NCBI RefSeq assembly: GCF_001598215.1
Contig: NZ_BCXJ01000002.1
Location: forward strand, 434,001-498,000
Reading direction: 5' to 3'
Length of the DNA stretch: 64,000 nucleotides
Origin: Shouchella clausii
GTDB taxonomy: Bacteria; Bacillota; Bacilli; Bacillales; Bacillaceae_D
Under the pieces are notes generated by a model, which ran no database searches, was not told where the DNA came from, and saw only the letters and a program-made list of their open reading frames with translations. Positions 1 through 10,025 of the stretch are shown here, piece after piece (within the stretch, counting starts at the first letter, position 1; each line of letters opens with the position of its first letter). The translations under genes and the position numbers were made by a program.

Positions 1-1077
1 TCCTCAGCAATTGCAACGATGAATGGGATGAAGCGCCTAGGAAAAATAATGGGCACCATGTTTGCAGTCTTTTTTGTGACAGCGGCAATTGCCGGCGTTT
101 TGGCACTTTTTGGGTCTTCGCTTGTCCCGCCTTTATCAGAGACTGAAACGGCTTCGCTGCAACAAGAGCTCTCTTCCTATACGCCTGAAGAGCCTAATGA
201 AGAATTCAATTTGCTTGAAGAGCTTGTCCAAACCGTTACCGTCCCAGACTTCGCCGATCTTTTTTCCCGAAGCAACATGCTACAACTGATTGTTCTATCT
301 GTTTTTGTTGGTTTGGCCACTACTGCCGTTGGTGAACAAGGCAAGCCGTTCGCCCAATTTTTACGTTCAGGTCAGGCGGTCATGATGAAAATTATTTCTT
401 ATATTATGTATTACGCTCCGATCGGTTTAGGTTGTTATTTCGCCGCTATTATTGGTGAACTTGGAAGCCAACTTCTTGGAGGATATTTACGCGTGCTCCT
501 CCTGTATATCGGCATTACAGTGGTTTATTTTTTTGGTTTTTTTACTTTATATGCATACGTTGCCAGCGGCAAGCTTGGCATCAAGACGTTTTGGAAACAT
601 GCGGTCGCACCATCAACAACTGCGCTGGCCACGTGTTCAAGCGCAGCGAGCATTCCCGTTAATTTGCAGGCAGCAAAACGGATGGGCGTTCCAAAGGACA
701 TTGCTGAAACGGTGATCCCCCTAGGGGCTAATACCCATAAAGACGGATCTGTGATTGGCGGCGTTTTAAAGATCGTCTTTCTCTTTACGCTTTTTGGTAA
801 AGAAATGGCAAGCCCTACCGCGGTTTTAAGCATCTTGGCAGTCGCTTTTTTAGTTGGCGCAGTGATGGGAGCCATTCCTGGCGGCGGCCTTGTTGGCGAA
901 ATGCTTATTCTTAGCATTTTTGGCTTCCCACCAGAAGCACTGCCGTTAATTGCTGTCATTTCAACGATTATTGACGCCCCAGCTACACTGCTCAACTCAT
1001 GCGGTAACACCGTCTGTTCGATGTTGACTACCCGTTTTGTTGAAGGGCGACAGTGGCTTAGTGCCCATCGGCCATAA
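1..1077 (+). CDS. Na+(H+):dicarboxylate/amino-acid symporter, DAACS family (5' end outside window)
   Basis: The frame is open to the first base of the window, so this is the C-terminal ~358 residues of a symporter of the dicarboxylate/amino acid:cation (DAACS, GltP/DctA-like) family. Hydrophobic helices fill the sequence. A small-residue stretch, TTALATCSSAASIP (codons near 610-660), corresponds to the serine-rich re-entrant loop of the family. PLGANTHKDGS matches the conserved TM7 region, which is usually PLGATINMDG; the change from NMDG to KDGS suggests a divergent subgroup. The family imports acidic or small neutral amino acids or C4-dicarboxylates using ion gradients; the substrate cannot be told from sequence. 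A strong hairpin follows the stop codon. The first in-frame ATG at 19 is internal, not the start. Confidence 0.85.
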   Translation, partial: SSAIATMNGMKRLGKIMGTMFAVFFVTAAIAGVLALFGSSLVPPLSETETASLQQELSSYTPEEPNEEFNLLEELVQTVTVPDFADLFSRSNMLQLIVLSVFVGLATTAVGEQGKPFAQFLRSGQAVMMKIISYIMYYAPIGLGCYFAAIIGELGSQLLGGYLRVLLLYIGITVVYFFGFFTLYAYVASGKLGIKTFWKHAVAPSTTALATCSSAASIPVNLQAAKRMGVPKDIAETVIPLGANTHKDGSVIGGVLKIVFLFTLFGKEMASPTAVLSILAVAFLVGAVMGAIPGGGLVGEMLILSIFGFPPEALPLIAVISTIIDAPATLLNSCGNTVCSMLTTRFVEGRQWLSAHRP

Positions 1078-1088
1078 GGGCATACGCG

Positions 1089-1135
1089 AGCCTGGCGCAA
1101 GGAACCCTCCTTGGGCCAGGCTGCTTTCTAGTTTT
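1089..1135 (+). terminator. Intrinsic terminator after the symporter gene
   Basis: AGCCTGGC (1089-1096) pairs with GCCAGGCT (1115-1122), with further pairing inside, and is followed by a T-rich tract ending in TTTTTT. It lies between convergent genes and may act in both directions. Confidence 0.8.
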
Positions 1136-1892
1136 TTACAAGCTCTAGCAAGATCGATTGCCCACAAAATGTAGAGACCTCTCCATCCACTTCTTTGATC
1201 GCATATGCTAGTTTCTCCCTTTCTCCTGCTGCTAACATCCACTTTCCTAAATCGCGTGTTTTTGCTTCGTTCAACTGTACCCTTGTTGTCCAGTCATGAA
1301 AATCAAATCGTTTGCAAAACGTGTGCAGCTGTTTGACAGAGAACCCAGCTTCTTCCGCCATTTTTAACCATTCTGATTTTTTATAAGCGCGGACATGGCT
1401 CGGATCACGGTATGTTTCAAGCTGATTATAAAAGCGGTCAAGGGCGTCTTCCTCAAAAGCAACATTATCGAGCAAATAGAGCTGCCCTCCTTGTTTGAGA
1501 ACTCTGTAAGCTTCCCTTAAAAAAGCAGGCACTTCGTCAAAATGGTGGGCGGCAATGCGGCAAACGGCTAGATCAAACGAAAAAGCGGAAAATGGTAGCT
1601 TTTCAGCAGTAGCTTCGACAAATTCAATATTGGTTATGTGATTCGTCGCTGCTACATTTTTAGCGACAGCTAGCATTTCTGGCGTCACATCGACAGCTAT
1701 GACGTTCTGCACATAAGGGGCAATCGTTTTAGCAGCATGCCCCGCCCCAGTCGCGATATCAAGCGCCGTCTTCGCTTCGCTGTTGCTAATAAGCGCCTTT
1801 AACAGTTCTAAATCTTCTCCTTTCGCATGGTTCTTGCTTGTTACATAGGCATTTGCATTCGGTCCAAACGTGTCTCTTGCTTTTTGTGTCAT
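1128..1892 (-). CDS. Class I SAM-dependent methyltransferase
   Basis: A 254-residue protein of the UbiE/Methyltransf_11 type. Motif I is ALDIATGAGHAAKTIAP, followed by the acidic strand IAVDVTPEML and the post-I region FSFDLAVCRIAAHHF; this is the standard SAM-binding Rossmann fold. Substrate is unknown: UbiE-like small-molecule methylation is possible. A longer reading frame exists to 1961, but the ATG at 1892 has a strong ribosome-binding site (GGGAGGGG) about 6 bases upstream, so that start is chosen. It is a single gene between two terminators and is not part of the neighbouring heat-shock operon. Cytosolic, no membrane segment. Confidence 0.85.
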   Translation of the reverse strand: MTQKARDTFGPNANAYVTSKNHAKGEDLELLKALISNSEAKTALDIATGAGHAAKTIAPYVQNVIAVDVTPEMLAVAKNVAATNHITNIEFVEATAEKLPFSAFSFDLAVCRIAAHHFDEVPAFLREAYRVLKQGGQLYLLDNVAFEEDALDRFYNQLETYRDPSHVRAYKKSEWLKMAEEAGFSVKQLHTFCKRFDFHDWTTRVQLNEAKTRDLGKWMLAAGEREKLAYAIKEVDGEVSTFCGQSILLELVKN

Positions 1893-1968
1893 CCCTTCCC
1901 CTCCCTTTGCTTTTAGTATAAAACGCGGCGGTAGGGAAAGATATTCGGAATAAATTATCACCCTCTAT

Positions 1969-2002
1969 AAAAAAAACGCATCCCGGAACTTTCCGGAATG
2001 CG
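1969..2002 (-). terminator. Terminator of the hrcA-dnaK-mtaB operon
   Basis: On the minus strand a near-perfect 12-bp stem (1977-1988 with 1991-2002) is followed by a T run (A run at 1969-1976 on plus). It lies directly after the mtaB stop codon. Confidence 0.85.
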
Positions 2003-2006
2003 GTTT

Positions 2007-3344
2007 TTACACAATTTGCTTGTAATCTTCTAAAACGCGGACAAATTCGCCACGGTTATATGGATAGCCCGCCTCTTTGATTTTTACGCGCACCAATTTT
2101 CCAATCATTGTTTCATCAGCCTCTAGTTTCACTTTTAAATAGTTATCTGTATAGCCGACAAACAAGCCGCTTTCAGGGTTGTCTTTATCTCGCTCTTCTG
2201 GTATAACTTCAAGCACTTCATTCTCAAAACTTGAGGCATATTCTTTCGCTAATTGGTTTGACAATTCAATTAAGCGGTGCACACGTTCATTTTTTGTAGC
2301 CTCATCAACTTGGTCTGTCATCCGGGCAGCTGGCGTACCTGTACGCATCGAATAAGGGAATACATGCAATTCACTGAACTTATGTTTGGCGATAAAGTCA
2401 TATGTTTCTTGGAACTCTTCCTCTGTTTCGCCAGGAAAACCAACAATGACATCGGACGTAATCGCGAGCCTCGGAAGGGCTTGTTTTAACTTTTCGATCC
2501 GTTCTTCATAAGCGGCCATCGTATATTTCCGGCGCATCCGTTTCAGCACCGTATCCGATCCAGATTGGAGAGGGATGTGCATATGGCGGACCACTTTGCT
2601 TGATTTGCCGATCACCGCAATGACCTCGTCGGTTAATTGGCTCGCCTCAATCGAAGAAATACGAAGCCGTTTCAGCCCCTCTACCTTTTCCAAATCCTCT
2701 AACAGACGGGCAAGGCTGTAATCCTTCAAATCCTCGCCGTAGCCGCCAGTATGAATGCCCGTCAACACGATTTCTTTGTAGCCAGCATGAACAAGTTGCT
2801 GGGCTTGGCGCACGACTTCTTGTGGATCTCGGGAACGCATCAACCCGCGCGCCCAAGGAATGATGCAAAATGTGCAGAAATTGTTGCAGCCTTCTTGAAT
2901 TTTTAAGGACGCCCGTGTCCGATCCGTAAATGAAGGCACATCCAATTCTTCATATACCCTTGATTTCATAATATTGCCGACAGCGTTGATTGGCTGCCGC
3001 TCTTTTTTATATTGGTCGATGTAACCAAGCATTTTCGAGCGGTCTTGCGTACCGACAACAATATCGACCCCAGGAATGGCCATCACTTCCGCAGGGGACG
3101 TTTGCGCATAACAGCCAGTTACACAAATAACAGCGTCTGGGTTTTTGCGAATCGCGCGGCGAATGACTTGCCTGCTTTTTTTGTCACCTGTATTGGTAAC
3201 CGTACATGTATTAATGACATAGACGTCTGCAGTCTGTTCAAACTCGACTTTTTCATAGCCTTCTTGTTTAAACAGCTGCCAAATCGCTTCCGTCTCGTAA
3301 TGGTTTACTTTACAGCCTAATGTATGAAACGCAACAGTTGACAA
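2007..3344 (-). CDS. mtaB: tRNA (N6-threonylcarbamoyladenosine-C2)-methylthiotransferase MtaB
   Basis: A 445-residue radical-SAM methylthiotransferase (YqeV in B. subtilis) that converts t6A37 to ms2t6A in ANN-decoding tRNAs. The N-terminal UPF0004 domain begins TLGCKVNHYE and carries the first cluster cysteines (GC, NTCTV, TGCYAQ). The radical SAM motif is CNNFCTFC near residue 148, followed by PWARG. A TRAM-like C-terminal RNA-binding domain ends the protein. Length is normal for the family. The start is a TTG at 3344 preceded by GAGGTGA at good spacing. It is the last gene of the heat-shock operon, 11 bases after rsmE, as in the seven-gene B. subtilis operon. Confidence 0.95.
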   Translation of the reverse strand: MSTVAFHTLGCKVNHYETEAIWQLFKQEGYEKVEFEQTADVYVINTCTVTNTGDKKSRQVIRRAIRKNPDAVICVTGCYAQTSPAEVMAIPGVDIVVGTQDRSKMLGYIDQYKKERQPINAVGNIMKSRVYEELDVPSFTDRTRASLKIQEGCNNFCTFCIIPWARGLMRSRDPQEVVRQAQQLVHAGYKEIVLTGIHTGGYGEDLKDYSLARLLEDLEKVEGLKRLRISSIEASQLTDEVIAVIGKSSKVVRHMHIPLQSGSDTVLKRMRRKYTMAAYEERIEKLKQALPRLAITSDVIVGFPGETEEEFQETYDFIAKHKFSELHVFPYSMRTGTPAARMTDQVDEATKNERVHRLIELSNQLAKEYASSFENEVLEVIPEERDKDNPESGLFVGYTDNYLKVKLEADETMIGKLVRVKIKEAGYPYNRGEFVRVLEDYKQIV

Positions 3345-3355
3345 CTGGATTCACC

Positions 3356-4102
3356 TCATAATTCAAATTGGTACGAAAGAGCAGCTAACACGTACATAGC
3401 AGCCGTTTCGGTACGGACAATGCGAGGGCCTATACTGCAAGAGACCGCGCCCTTCGCCGACAAAAGCGCCACTTCCTCACGAGTCAGCCCGCCTTCAGGT
3501 CCGACAATGACCAAAAGGGACATGCCTGGTTTGAGCATAGCAAAGGCGCGCTTTAAGTTTGCCTTTTCGCCTTGCTTCGCTTCTTCTTCATCACAAACAA
3601 TGCAGACATCGTAATGAGTAAGGGCATCAGCAACCGCTTTTAGGGGTACAGGCTTGGCCACTGTTGGCACATAAAGGCGATGTGCTTGTTCTGCGGCTTC
3701 CTTAGCAATCTTTTGCAAACGCTCCGTTTTCTTGGCACCCTTCTTATCATCCCATTTTACTATAGATCGACTCGCAGAAAAAGGCGCGAATGAGTACGCG
3801 CCGAGTTCTGTTCCTTTTTGGACGATGGTTTCAAGCTTATCGCCTTTTGGCAGGCCTTGCGCGACCGTCACCCGGATCGGCAATTCTGTCTCGTCATCCA
3901 ACTCGTTGAGAACGGTGCCTTTGACGCTAGATGGGTCGAATTGCGAAAGCTGAACAAGCACGGCTTTGCCGTCTTCATTGACGCAAATGACTTCATCGCC
4001 TGCTTGCATTCGCATCACTTTTGTAATGTGGGCGGCGTCGTCTCCAGTTATTTCGACAACTTCATTTGTCAACTGTTCATTTTTAATAAAATAACGCTGC
4101 AT
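3356..4102 (-). CDS. rsmE: 16S rRNA (uracil1498-N3)-methyltransferase RsmE
   Basis: A 248-residue SPOUT-class methyltransferase (YqeU). It has an N-terminal PUA-like domain (MQRYFIKN through the HITKVMRMQAGDEV region). The C-terminal knotted SAM-binding region contains VIVGPEGGLTREEV and SIGPRIVRTETA, the diagnostic SPOUT loops. It methylates U1498 in helix 44 of 16S rRNA in assembled 30S subunits. Its place after prmA and before mtaB matches the B. subtilis dnaK operon, which couples chaperones with ribosome and tRNA modification. ATG start with AGGTG upstream. Confidence 0.95.
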   Translation of the reverse strand: MQRYFIKNEQLTNEVVEITGDDAAHITKVMRMQAGDEVICVNEDGKAVLVQLSQFDPSSVKGTVLNELDDETELPIRVTVAQGLPKGDKLETIVQKGTELGAYSFAPFSASRSIVKWDDKKGAKKTERLQKIAKEAAEQAHRLYVPTVAKPVPLKAVADALTHYDVCIVCDEEEAKQGEKANLKRAFAMLKPGMSLLVIVGPEGGLTREEVALLSAKGAVSCSIGPRIVRTETAAMYVLAALSYQFEL

Positions 4103-4116
4103 GCCTTTGCACCTGC

Positions 4117-5064
4117 CTACGCTTGGCTGGGTTTTTGCGCAACAATTGCTACCCAGTCGTCCAATTCGTTCACTTCCTGAATCGCAAAACCTGCTGCCTT
4201 TAACGCCCCTTCGACAGCTTCTCTTTTGCTAGAAATGATTCCTGAAGTTAAAAAGAGACCGCCTCGTTTGACAATACGGTAAGCATCTGTCGTAAACTGC
4301 AAAATGACTTCTGCTAGAATGTTGCTAACGAGCACATCGGCACTCTCGCTAGCGACACCGTCTAGAAGATTGCCTTGCTGCACATCGACAAAGTCACTAG
4401 CGCCGTTTAGGGCCACATTCGCCTTTGCGCTATTCACAGCTACCTCATCCAAGTCCAACGCTGTAATTCCCTCGGCGCCGAATTTCCATGCAGCAATCGC
4501 AAGTATACCTGAACCGGTGCCAACATCGATGACCGCATCCCCTTGCTTGACCGCATGCTCAAGTGCTTGAAGCGACAGAATCGTTGTTGGATGTGTTCCA
4601 GTGCCAAACGCCATCCCTGGATCTAATTCGATGATGATTTCCCCTGGACGGGCGCTATACTCTTCCCATGTTGGCACAATGGTGACTTGCTCCGTTACTT
4701 GAACGGGGTGGTAAAAGCTCTTCCATGCCGTTGCCCAGTCTTCTTCTTTTACTTCTGTATAATCCATTGTCCCGTGGCCAATGTCAATTTGAAAGGAAAC
4801 GAGATTATGGACGCGCCTTCTTACTTCAGCAATCGTTTCCTTAAAAGTGGCGCCCATTGGAAAATAGGCTTTAACCATCACACCTTCATCTGGGTAATCC
4901 TCAGGGGAGAGCTCATACACTTCCCCATACTTTACACTCCACTCTGTCACAAGGTCCTGGGGATCCTCAATCGCTACGCCTGCGGCACCTAATTCATGGA
5001 GAATATTTGATACAGGCTCCACCGCTTCCTGCGTCGTATGGACGCGAAATTCAGCCCACTTCAT
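4117..5064 (-). CDS. prmA: Ribosomal protein L11 methyltransferase PrmA
   Basis: A 315-residue enzyme (YqeT) that trimethylates ribosomal protein L11. The N-terminal substrate-recognition domain is followed by the SAM fold: FGTGTHPTT, then VIDVGTGSGILAIAA (motif I), ALDLDEVAV, and VSNILAEV (the NxLA-type motif IV). An upstream in-frame ATG at 5091 overlaps the dnaJ stop, but GAGGTGG at 5073-5079 lies 8 bases from the ATG at 5064, so the shorter form is chosen. The window also carries an L11 paralogue at 60.5 kb whose modification by this enzyme would be worth testing. Confidence 0.95.
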   Translation of the reverse strand: MKWAEFRVHTTQEAVEPVSNILHELGAAGVAIEDPQDLVTEWSVKYGEVYELSPEDYPDEGVMVKAYFPMGATFKETIAEVRRRVHNLVSFQIDIGHGTMDYTEVKEEDWATAWKSFYHPVQVTEQVTIVPTWEEYSARPGEIIIELDPGMAFGTGTHPTTILSLQALEHAVKQGDAVIDVGTGSGILAIAAWKFGAEGITALDLDEVAVNSAKANVALNGASDFVDVQQGNLLDGVASESADVLVSNILAEVILQFTTDAYRIVKRGGLFLTSGIISSKREAVEGALKAAGFAIQEVNELDDWVAIVAQKPSQA

Positions 5065-5087
5065 TTGTTCGGCCACCTCGCTTGATC

Positions 5088-6206
5088 TCAATCGCCTTTG
5101 AACGCACGGCGCAGTTTGTCAAAAAATCCGTCATTTTGCTCCTCTGGCCTTCCGCCGCTCATACCGGCAAATTCACGCATCAATTCTTTTTCATTTTCAG
5201 TTAAATTTTTCGGCGTTACGACACGGACTTGCACATGCTGATCGCCTTGGCCGCGCCCATGGACATTCGGCACTCCTTTTCCTCTCAGGCGGAAACTAGT
5301 GCCTGTTTGCGTGCCTGCTGGAATTTTTAATTTAACTTTCCCAGTCAGAGTTGGCACTTCAATTTCATCACCTAAGGCAACTTGCGGAAATGTGAGCGGT
5401 ACTTCACAATAAATGTCTTCTCCATCACGTTCAAAAAATTCATGTGGCTTCACTTGGAAGACAACGTAAAGGTCGCCTGGAGGGCCCCCGTTTGCACCAG
5501 CTTCACCTTGTCCAGCTACGCGAAGTTGTTGCCCATTATCAATCCCTGCTGGCACTTTGATATTGATTTTTTTGCGTTTCCGCACTTTGCCATTGCCGCT
5601 GCATGTAGAACATTTTTGCTTAATGATTTTCCCAGTTCCTTCACAATAGTTACAAACACGGCGATTAACAACACGGCCAAATGGCGTGTTTTGTTCAACA
5701 TTCAGTTGACCTGACCCACCACAATGGGAACAAGTATCTGGCTTTGTACCTGGTTTGGCCCCTGATCCATGGCACGTACCGCATGTTTCTTCACGCGGAA
5801 TTTCAATTTCGGTTTCCTTGCCAAATACCGCTTCTTTAAACTCCAATGTCATCGTATATTGAAGGTCATCCCCTTGGCGCGGTGCATTTGGATTGCGGCG
5901 CCCACCTCCGCCGCCAAAAAACATATCAAAAATGTCGCTAAAACCACCAAAATCGCCACTTGCGCCGGCTCCTCCAAACCCTTGGTTTGGATCAGCATGG
6001 CCAAACTGGTCATAACGGGCTTTCTTTTGGGGATCGCTCAATGTATCATAGGCTTCTTTTACTTCCTTAAATTTCGCCTCAGCGTCCTCTTCCTTATTGA
6101 CATCAGGGTGATATTTTCGCGCTAGTTTTCGATAAGCTTTTTTTACTTCTTCTACTGAAGCATTCCGGTCTACGCCAAGCACTTCATAGTAATCTCGTTT
6201 GCTCAC
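5088..6206 (-). CDS. dnaJ: Chaperone protein DnaJ (Hsp40)
   Basis: A 372-residue type I J-protein, the DnaK co-chaperone that stimulates its ATPase and delivers substrates. The J domain (residues 1-70) includes the HPD motif in [10 protein letters not shown] Gly/Phe linker ([12 protein letters not shown]) follows. Four CxxCxGxG zinc repeats lie at about residues 141-210 ([32 protein letters not shown]). The C-terminal substrate-binding domains complete the protein. The start is GTG at 6206 with GAGGG upstream. It is separated from dnaK by about 160 bases containing a weak hairpin. Confidence 0.98.
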   Translation of the reverse strand: MSKRDYYEVLGVDRNASVEEVKKAYRKLARKYHPDVNKEEDAEAKFKEVKEAYDTLSDPQKKARYDQFGHADPNQGFGGAGASGDFGGFSDIFDMFFGGGGGRRNPNAPRQGDDLQYTMTLEFKEAVFGKETEIEIPREETCGTCHGSGAKPGTKPDTCSHCGGSGQLNVEQNTPFGRVVNRRVCNYCEGTGKIIKQKCSTCSGNGKVRKRKKINIKVPAGIDNGQQLRVAGQGEAGANGGPPGDLYVVFQVKPHEFFERDGEDIYCEVPLTFPQVALGDEIEVPTLTGKVKLKIPAGTQTGTSFRLRGKGVPNVHGRGQGDQHVQVRVVTPKNLTENEKELMREFAGMSGGRPEEQNDGFFDKLRRAFKGD

Positions 6207-6315
6207 GTGCAGTTTCCCTCCCGACTGAAGCTGTCTATCGCTTCACGTTTTCTCACATAACGTTCATCATACCACCATATAAAGCGCGGTTGCAATCTCA
6301 ACGCTTTTTCCAGAG

Positions 6316-6348
6316 AAAAAAGCCAAAGCCACTACTGACTTTGACTTT
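6316..6348 (-). terminator. Hairpin between dnaK and dnaJ (probable leaky terminator)
   Basis: On the minus strand AAGTCAAAGTCA (6347-6336) can pair with TGGCTTTGGCTT through some G-U pairs, followed by a T tract. It sits just after dnaK and may lower the level of the downstream genes relative to dnaK or stabilise the dnaK mRNA 3' end. Confidence 0.55.
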
Positions 6349-6364
6349 CTTCCATTAAGCAAGC

Positions 6365-8200
6365 TTATTTTTTGTCGTCGTCGTTCACTTCTTCATAATC
6401 TGCATCAACAACGTTGTCGTCTTGCTTATCTGCACTTTCATTGCCGCTGTCTTGTTGAGCTTGTGCCGCTTGCGCTGCTTGCTCATACAATTTTGTTGTC
6501 AAAGCAGTGACGATTTCCTGAAGTTCGTCCTTGGCAGCTTTAATGTCGTCCGTATTGTCGGCTTCAAGTGCTTTTTTCAACTTGTCTTTCGCCGCTTCTG
6601 CTTTGTCTTTTTCAGATTGCTCAACATTGTCGCCTAAATCTTTTAGCGTTTTTTCAGTTGAAAAGACGAGCTGATCTGCTTCGTTACGCAGCTCTACTTG
6701 TTCACGGCGCTTTTTGTCCGCTTCAGCATTCGCTTCGGCTTCTTGTACCATTTTTTCAATTTCATCTTCTGATAGGCCTGAAGAAGAAGTGATTGTAATT
6801 GATTGTTCTTTGTTGGTGCCAAGATCTTTTGCCTTAACATTGACAATGCCGTTGGCGTCAATATCAAATGTCACTTCAATTTGTGGAACTCCCCGTGGTG
6901 CTGGCGGGATGTCTGTTAATTGGAAACGGCCAAGTGTTTTGTTGTCGGCAGCCATTTCCCGTTCCCCTTGAAGCACGTGAATATCAACGGAAGGCTGATT
7001 GTCAGCAGCTGTTGAAAACACTTGCGATTTTGACGTAGGAATCGTCGTGTTGCGTTCGATTAGTTTTGTAAATACGCCGCCCATTGTCTCAATTCCAAGG
7101 GACAACGGTGTTACGTCAAGAAGCACAACGTCTTTTACATCACCGGTCAAGACACCTGCTTGCACAGCAGCTCCAAGCGCTACCACCTCGTCAGGGTTAA
7201 CGCCTTTATGAGGGTCTTTGCCCGTTAGTTTTTTGATTGCCTCTTGTACAGCTGGAATACGAGTCGATCCACCAACAAGGACGACTTTGTCGATGTCCGA
7301 TGCGGACAGACCAGCATCAGAGAGCGCACGGCGTGTTGGGCCAAGTGTCCGTTCGACAAGGTCAGCAGACAGCTCATCGAATTTTGCACGAGTCAATGTT
7401 AACTCTAAGTGCTTAGGACCTGTTGCATCGGCAGTAATAAATGGCAACGAAATTTGTGTTTGCGTAACGCCAGATAAATCTTTTTTCGCTTTCTCAGCAG
7501 CATCTTTCAGGCGTTGCATCGCCATTTTATCTTGTGACAAGTCGATGCCATTTTCTTTTTTAAACTCTGCTACAAGATGATCCATGATCACTTCATCAAA
7601 ATCATCGCCGCCTAGTTTGTTGTCGCCAGAAGTGGCTTTTACTTCGAAGAAGCCGTCTCCTAGCTCTAGAATGGAAACGTCGAATGTTCCACCGCCAAGG
7701 TCATAAACCAAGATTGTTTGGTCATCTTCTTTTTCAAGGCCATATGCAAGAGCAGCAGCTGTCGGCTCATTGACGATACGATCCACTTCTAGACCAGCAA
7801 TTTTGCCTGCGTCTTTTGTAGCTTGGCGTTGGGAATCATTGAAATAAGCTGGAACGGTAATGACCGCTTTGGTAACTTTCTCGCCAAGATATGCTTCTGC
7901 ATCGGCTTTTAATTTTTGCAAAATGATCGCTGAAATTTCTTGAGGGGAGTAACTTTTCCCTTCAATATCTACTTTGTAATCAGTGCCCATATGGCGTTTA
8001 ATGGAAATGACCGTATTTGGGTTGGTGATCGCTTGGCGCTTTGCCACTTCTCCAACGAGGCGTTCTCCGTCTTTAAATGCGACTACAGAAGGCGTTGTCC
8101 GGTTGCCTTCTGGGTTTGGGATAACCGTGGCTTCGCCGCCCTCCATTACGGCCACACAAGAGTTTGTTGTCCCTAAGTCAATACCAATTATTTTGCTCAT
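6365..8200 (-). CDS. dnaK: Molecular chaperone DnaK (Hsp70)
   Basis: A 611-residue Hsp70. The nucleotide-binding domain begins [17 protein letters not shown] and includes the phosphate loop [14 protein letters not shown] and the conserved [15 protein letters not shown]. The interdomain linker is [15 protein letters not shown]. The beta-sandwich substrate domain and helical lid follow, ending in a Q- and acid-rich tail. It refolds nascent and stress-denatured proteins with DnaJ and GrpE. The frame extends to 8215, but ATG 8200 is preceded by GGAGGA at correct spacing and starts at the family's usual position. CIRCE/HrcA control through the operon promoter. Confidence 0.99.
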   Translation of the reverse strand: MSKIIGIDLGTTNSCVAVMEGGEATVIPNPEGNRTTPSVVAFKDGERLVGEVAKRQAITNPNTVISIKRHMGTDYKVDIEGKSYSPQEISAIILQKLKADAEAYLGEKVTKAVITVPAYFNDSQRQATKDAGKIAGLEVDRIVNEPTAAALAYGLEKEDDQTILVYDLGGGTFDVSILELGDGFFEVKATSGDNKLGGDDFDEVIMDHLVAEFKKENGIDLSQDKMAMQRLKDAAEKAKKDLSGVTQTQISLPFITADATGPKHLELTLTRAKFDELSADLVERTLGPTRRALSDAGLSASDIDKVVLVGGSTRIPAVQEAIKKLTGKDPHKGVNPDEVVALGAAVQAGVLTGDVKDVVLLDVTPLSLGIETMGGVFTKLIERNTTIPTSKSQVFSTAADNQPSVDIHVLQGEREMAADNKTLGRFQLTDIPPAPRGVPQIEVTFDIDANGIVNVKAKDLGTNKEQSITITSSSGLSEDEIEKMVQEAEANAEADKKRREQVELRNEADQLVFSTEKTLKDLGDNVEQSEKDKAEAAKDKLKKALEADNTDDIKAAKDELQEIVTALTTKLYEQAAQAAQAQQDSGNESADKQDDNVVDADYEEVNDDDKK

Positions 8201-8218
8201 GCGTCGTTCCTCCAAGTC

Positions 8219-8800
8219 CTATTGATTTACTTTCACCATTGAGTGACGAATCACTCGATCTTTTAGTTTATACCCTTTTTGAAGTTCCTCAACAATTTGG
8301 TTCGGCTCATAGCCTTCCTCTGACACTTGCATCACTGCTTGGTGGAGATGTGGGTCGAACAACTCACCTTCTGTAGGAATCGGCTCTACCCCTTCTTGTT
8401 TTAATGCTTCTTCTACTTGACGGTACACCATTTCCATTCCTTGGAGCAATTGCTTTGCTTCTTCATTTTTAGGTTCGACCAACAAAGCGCGTTCGAAGTT
8501 ATCAAGTGCAGGAAGCAATTTTTCAATAAAGCCTTGGGCGCGGTATTTTGCCTGCGCCTCTTTCTCCTCTTTTGTGCGACGGCGAAAATTTTCATAATCA
8601 GCACGAACCCGAGCGAGACGGTCTTTTAATTCATTAAGCTCTATTTCAAGAGGGTGAACCTCTGGCTCTTCTTGTTCTTCAACTTCAGTCCCGCTATTGA
8701 TTTCAGTCTCTTCTTGCTCAGCGGAATCGCCGTGGCCGTCTTCTACTTTCGTTTGTTCTGTTTCTTCTGTTTGCAGTTCTTCGTTCTTCTCTTCTGCCAC
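8219..8800 (-). CDS. grpE: Nucleotide exchange factor GrpE
   Basis: A 193-residue GrpE, which releases ADP from DnaK. The first ~60 residues are very rich in Glu (low complexity), then a long coiled-coil dimerisation helix ([21 protein letters not shown]) and a C-terminal beta-wing domain ([11 protein letters not shown], signature region) follow. The start is GTG at 8800 with GGAGGTGA 6 bases upstream. It lies between hrcA and dnaK in the standard order. Confidence 0.97.
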   Translation of the reverse strand: MAEEKNEELQTEETEQTKVEDGHGDSAEQEETEINSGTEVEEQEEPEVHPLEIELNELKDRLARVRADYENFRRRTKEEKEAQAKYRAQGFIEKLLPALDNFERALLVEPKNEEAKQLLQGMEMVYRQVEEALKQEGVEPIPTEGELFDPHLHQAVMQVSEEGYEPNQIVEELQKGYKLKDRVIRHSMVKVNQ

Positions 8801-8905
8801 GTTTGTTCACCTCCTGTAAAATCATCGTCTATAGTTTGGCGGGCTTTACTCATTTGCCCACGCCTTCTATGTATAGCAGCAGATGACTGCTGCGTATACG
8901 AATTA

Positions 8906-9934
8906 CTAACGTTCAAAACCGGTTAACCGTTTTGTCAGATCTTTCGACAAGGAGTCAACCACTTTAATCATCCGCTTATATTCCATTCTTGTCGGGCCAA
9001 TCACGCCTAGCGTCCCGACATGTCGGCCGTCAATGGCATAAGACGCTGTAATGACACTGCAAGACTCGAACGCTTCCAGTTCGTTTTCTTGGCCAATCGA
9101 AACATGAAGCCCGTCTGTTTGTTGCGCGCGCAGCCATTTTTGCAATAAATTTTCCTCTTCAAGTGCTTTATAGAGAAGCCTCATTTTCTCAACATCTTGA
9201 AATTCAGGCTGTTCCATTAAATTGGTTTTCCCTGAAAAGAATAGTTTCTCTCCTGAAGCGGGAACCATTGACTGCTGAAGCATACGGAGAATATGTTCGT
9301 AGTTATTAATATGCGCTTTGAAGAGTTGGGCAAGTTCTGTATTCAACTTCCGTTGCAATGAAGACAACGGCGTGCCAACAAGGCGTTCATTTAACAAATT
9401 GACCGTCCGCTCTAAATCGGAAGGCGTGACATTTTCATCCACTTGGACAAGCCGGTTTTCGACATGCCCGTTTTCGCTTACAAGGATAACGACGGCCTTT
9501 TGGTTGCTCATCGGGATGATTTGTATATGGCGCAAACGTTCATTTATCGATTCTGGGCCAAGTACAATCGACACATAGCTAGTCATTTCTGACAAAATCC
9601 GCGCCGATTCTTGGAACACCTCTTCCATTGCCTGGAGCCTGGCTGTTGTCAGCCTGGAAAGGCCAGCTCGCTCAGCTACAGTCAAACGGTGCGGCGACAA
9701 TAAATGGTCGACATAGTACCGGTACCCTTGTTGAGAGGGGACACGGCCAGCTGAACTGTGGGGTTTTTCCAAAAATCCCAGTTCTTCAAGATCAGCCATT
9801 TCGTTCCGAATCGTTGCTGGACTGTAAGGGATATCCTCTCGTTTCGAGATGCTGCGCGAACCAACTGGCTCAGCAGAGCGAACATAGTCGTCAACGATCG
9901 CATGTAACACCAACAGTTGTCTTTCCGTTAACAT
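8906..9934 (-). CDS. hrcA: Heat-inducible transcription repressor HrcA
   Basis: A 342-residue repressor of class I heat-shock genes. The N-terminal winged helix is LTERQLLVLHAIVDDYV through SPATIRNEMADLEELG, and the HrcA dimerisation/GAF-like domain follows. It binds CIRCE as a dimer and is thought to need GroEL for folding, which makes it a chaperone-availability sensor. A CIRCE element overlaps its own 5' region (9949-9975), so the operon is autoregulated. The frame reaches 9955, but AGGAGGTG lies before ATG 9934, which is the chosen start. Confidence 0.97.
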   Translation of the reverse strand: MLTERQLLVLHAIVDDYVRSAEPVGSRSISKREDIPYSPATIRNEMADLEELGFLEKPHSSAGRVPSQQGYRYYVDHLLSPHRLTVAERAGLSRLTTARLQAMEEVFQESARILSEMTSYVSIVLGPESINERLRHIQIIPMSNQKAVVILVSENGHVENRLVQVDENVTPSDLERTVNLLNERLVGTPLSSLQRKLNTELAQLFKAHINNYEHILRMLQQSMVPASGEKLFFSGKTNLMEQPEFQDVEKMRLLYKALEEENLLQKWLRAQQTDGLHVSIGQENELEAFESCSVITASYAIDGRHVGTLGVIGPTRMEYKRMIKVVDSLSKDLTKRLTGFER

Positions 9935-9948
9935 CCCAGCACCTCCTG

Positions 9949-9975
9949 TTAGCACTCAAATGCAACGAGTGCTAA
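9949..9975. promoter_or_regulatory. CIRCE operator
   Basis: A perfect TTAGCACTC-N9-GAGTGCTAA inverted repeat (arms 9949-9957 and 9967-9975) lies between the operon promoter and the hrcA start. This is the HrcA binding site. Only one copy was seen in the window. Confidence 0.99.
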
Positions 9976-9985
9976 TACTATTGAT

Positions 9986-10014
9986 ACACTATCAAACAGG
10001 TCTCCATTTGTCAA
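9986..10014 (-). promoter_or_regulatory. Probable sigma-A promoter of the hrcA operon
   Basis: On the minus strand TTGACA (10014-10009, perfect -35), a 17-base spacer, then TAGTGT (9991-9986) as a modest -10. Transcription would start at or next to CIRCE, as in other Bacilli. Confidence 0.75.
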
Positions 10015-10025
10015 TGAAAAAACGC

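Noticed and set aside
525-1100. 191-residue minus-strand ORF opposite the symporter gene
   Set aside because: It is antisense to a clear transporter, low-complexity in composition, and has no family features or ribosome-binding site.
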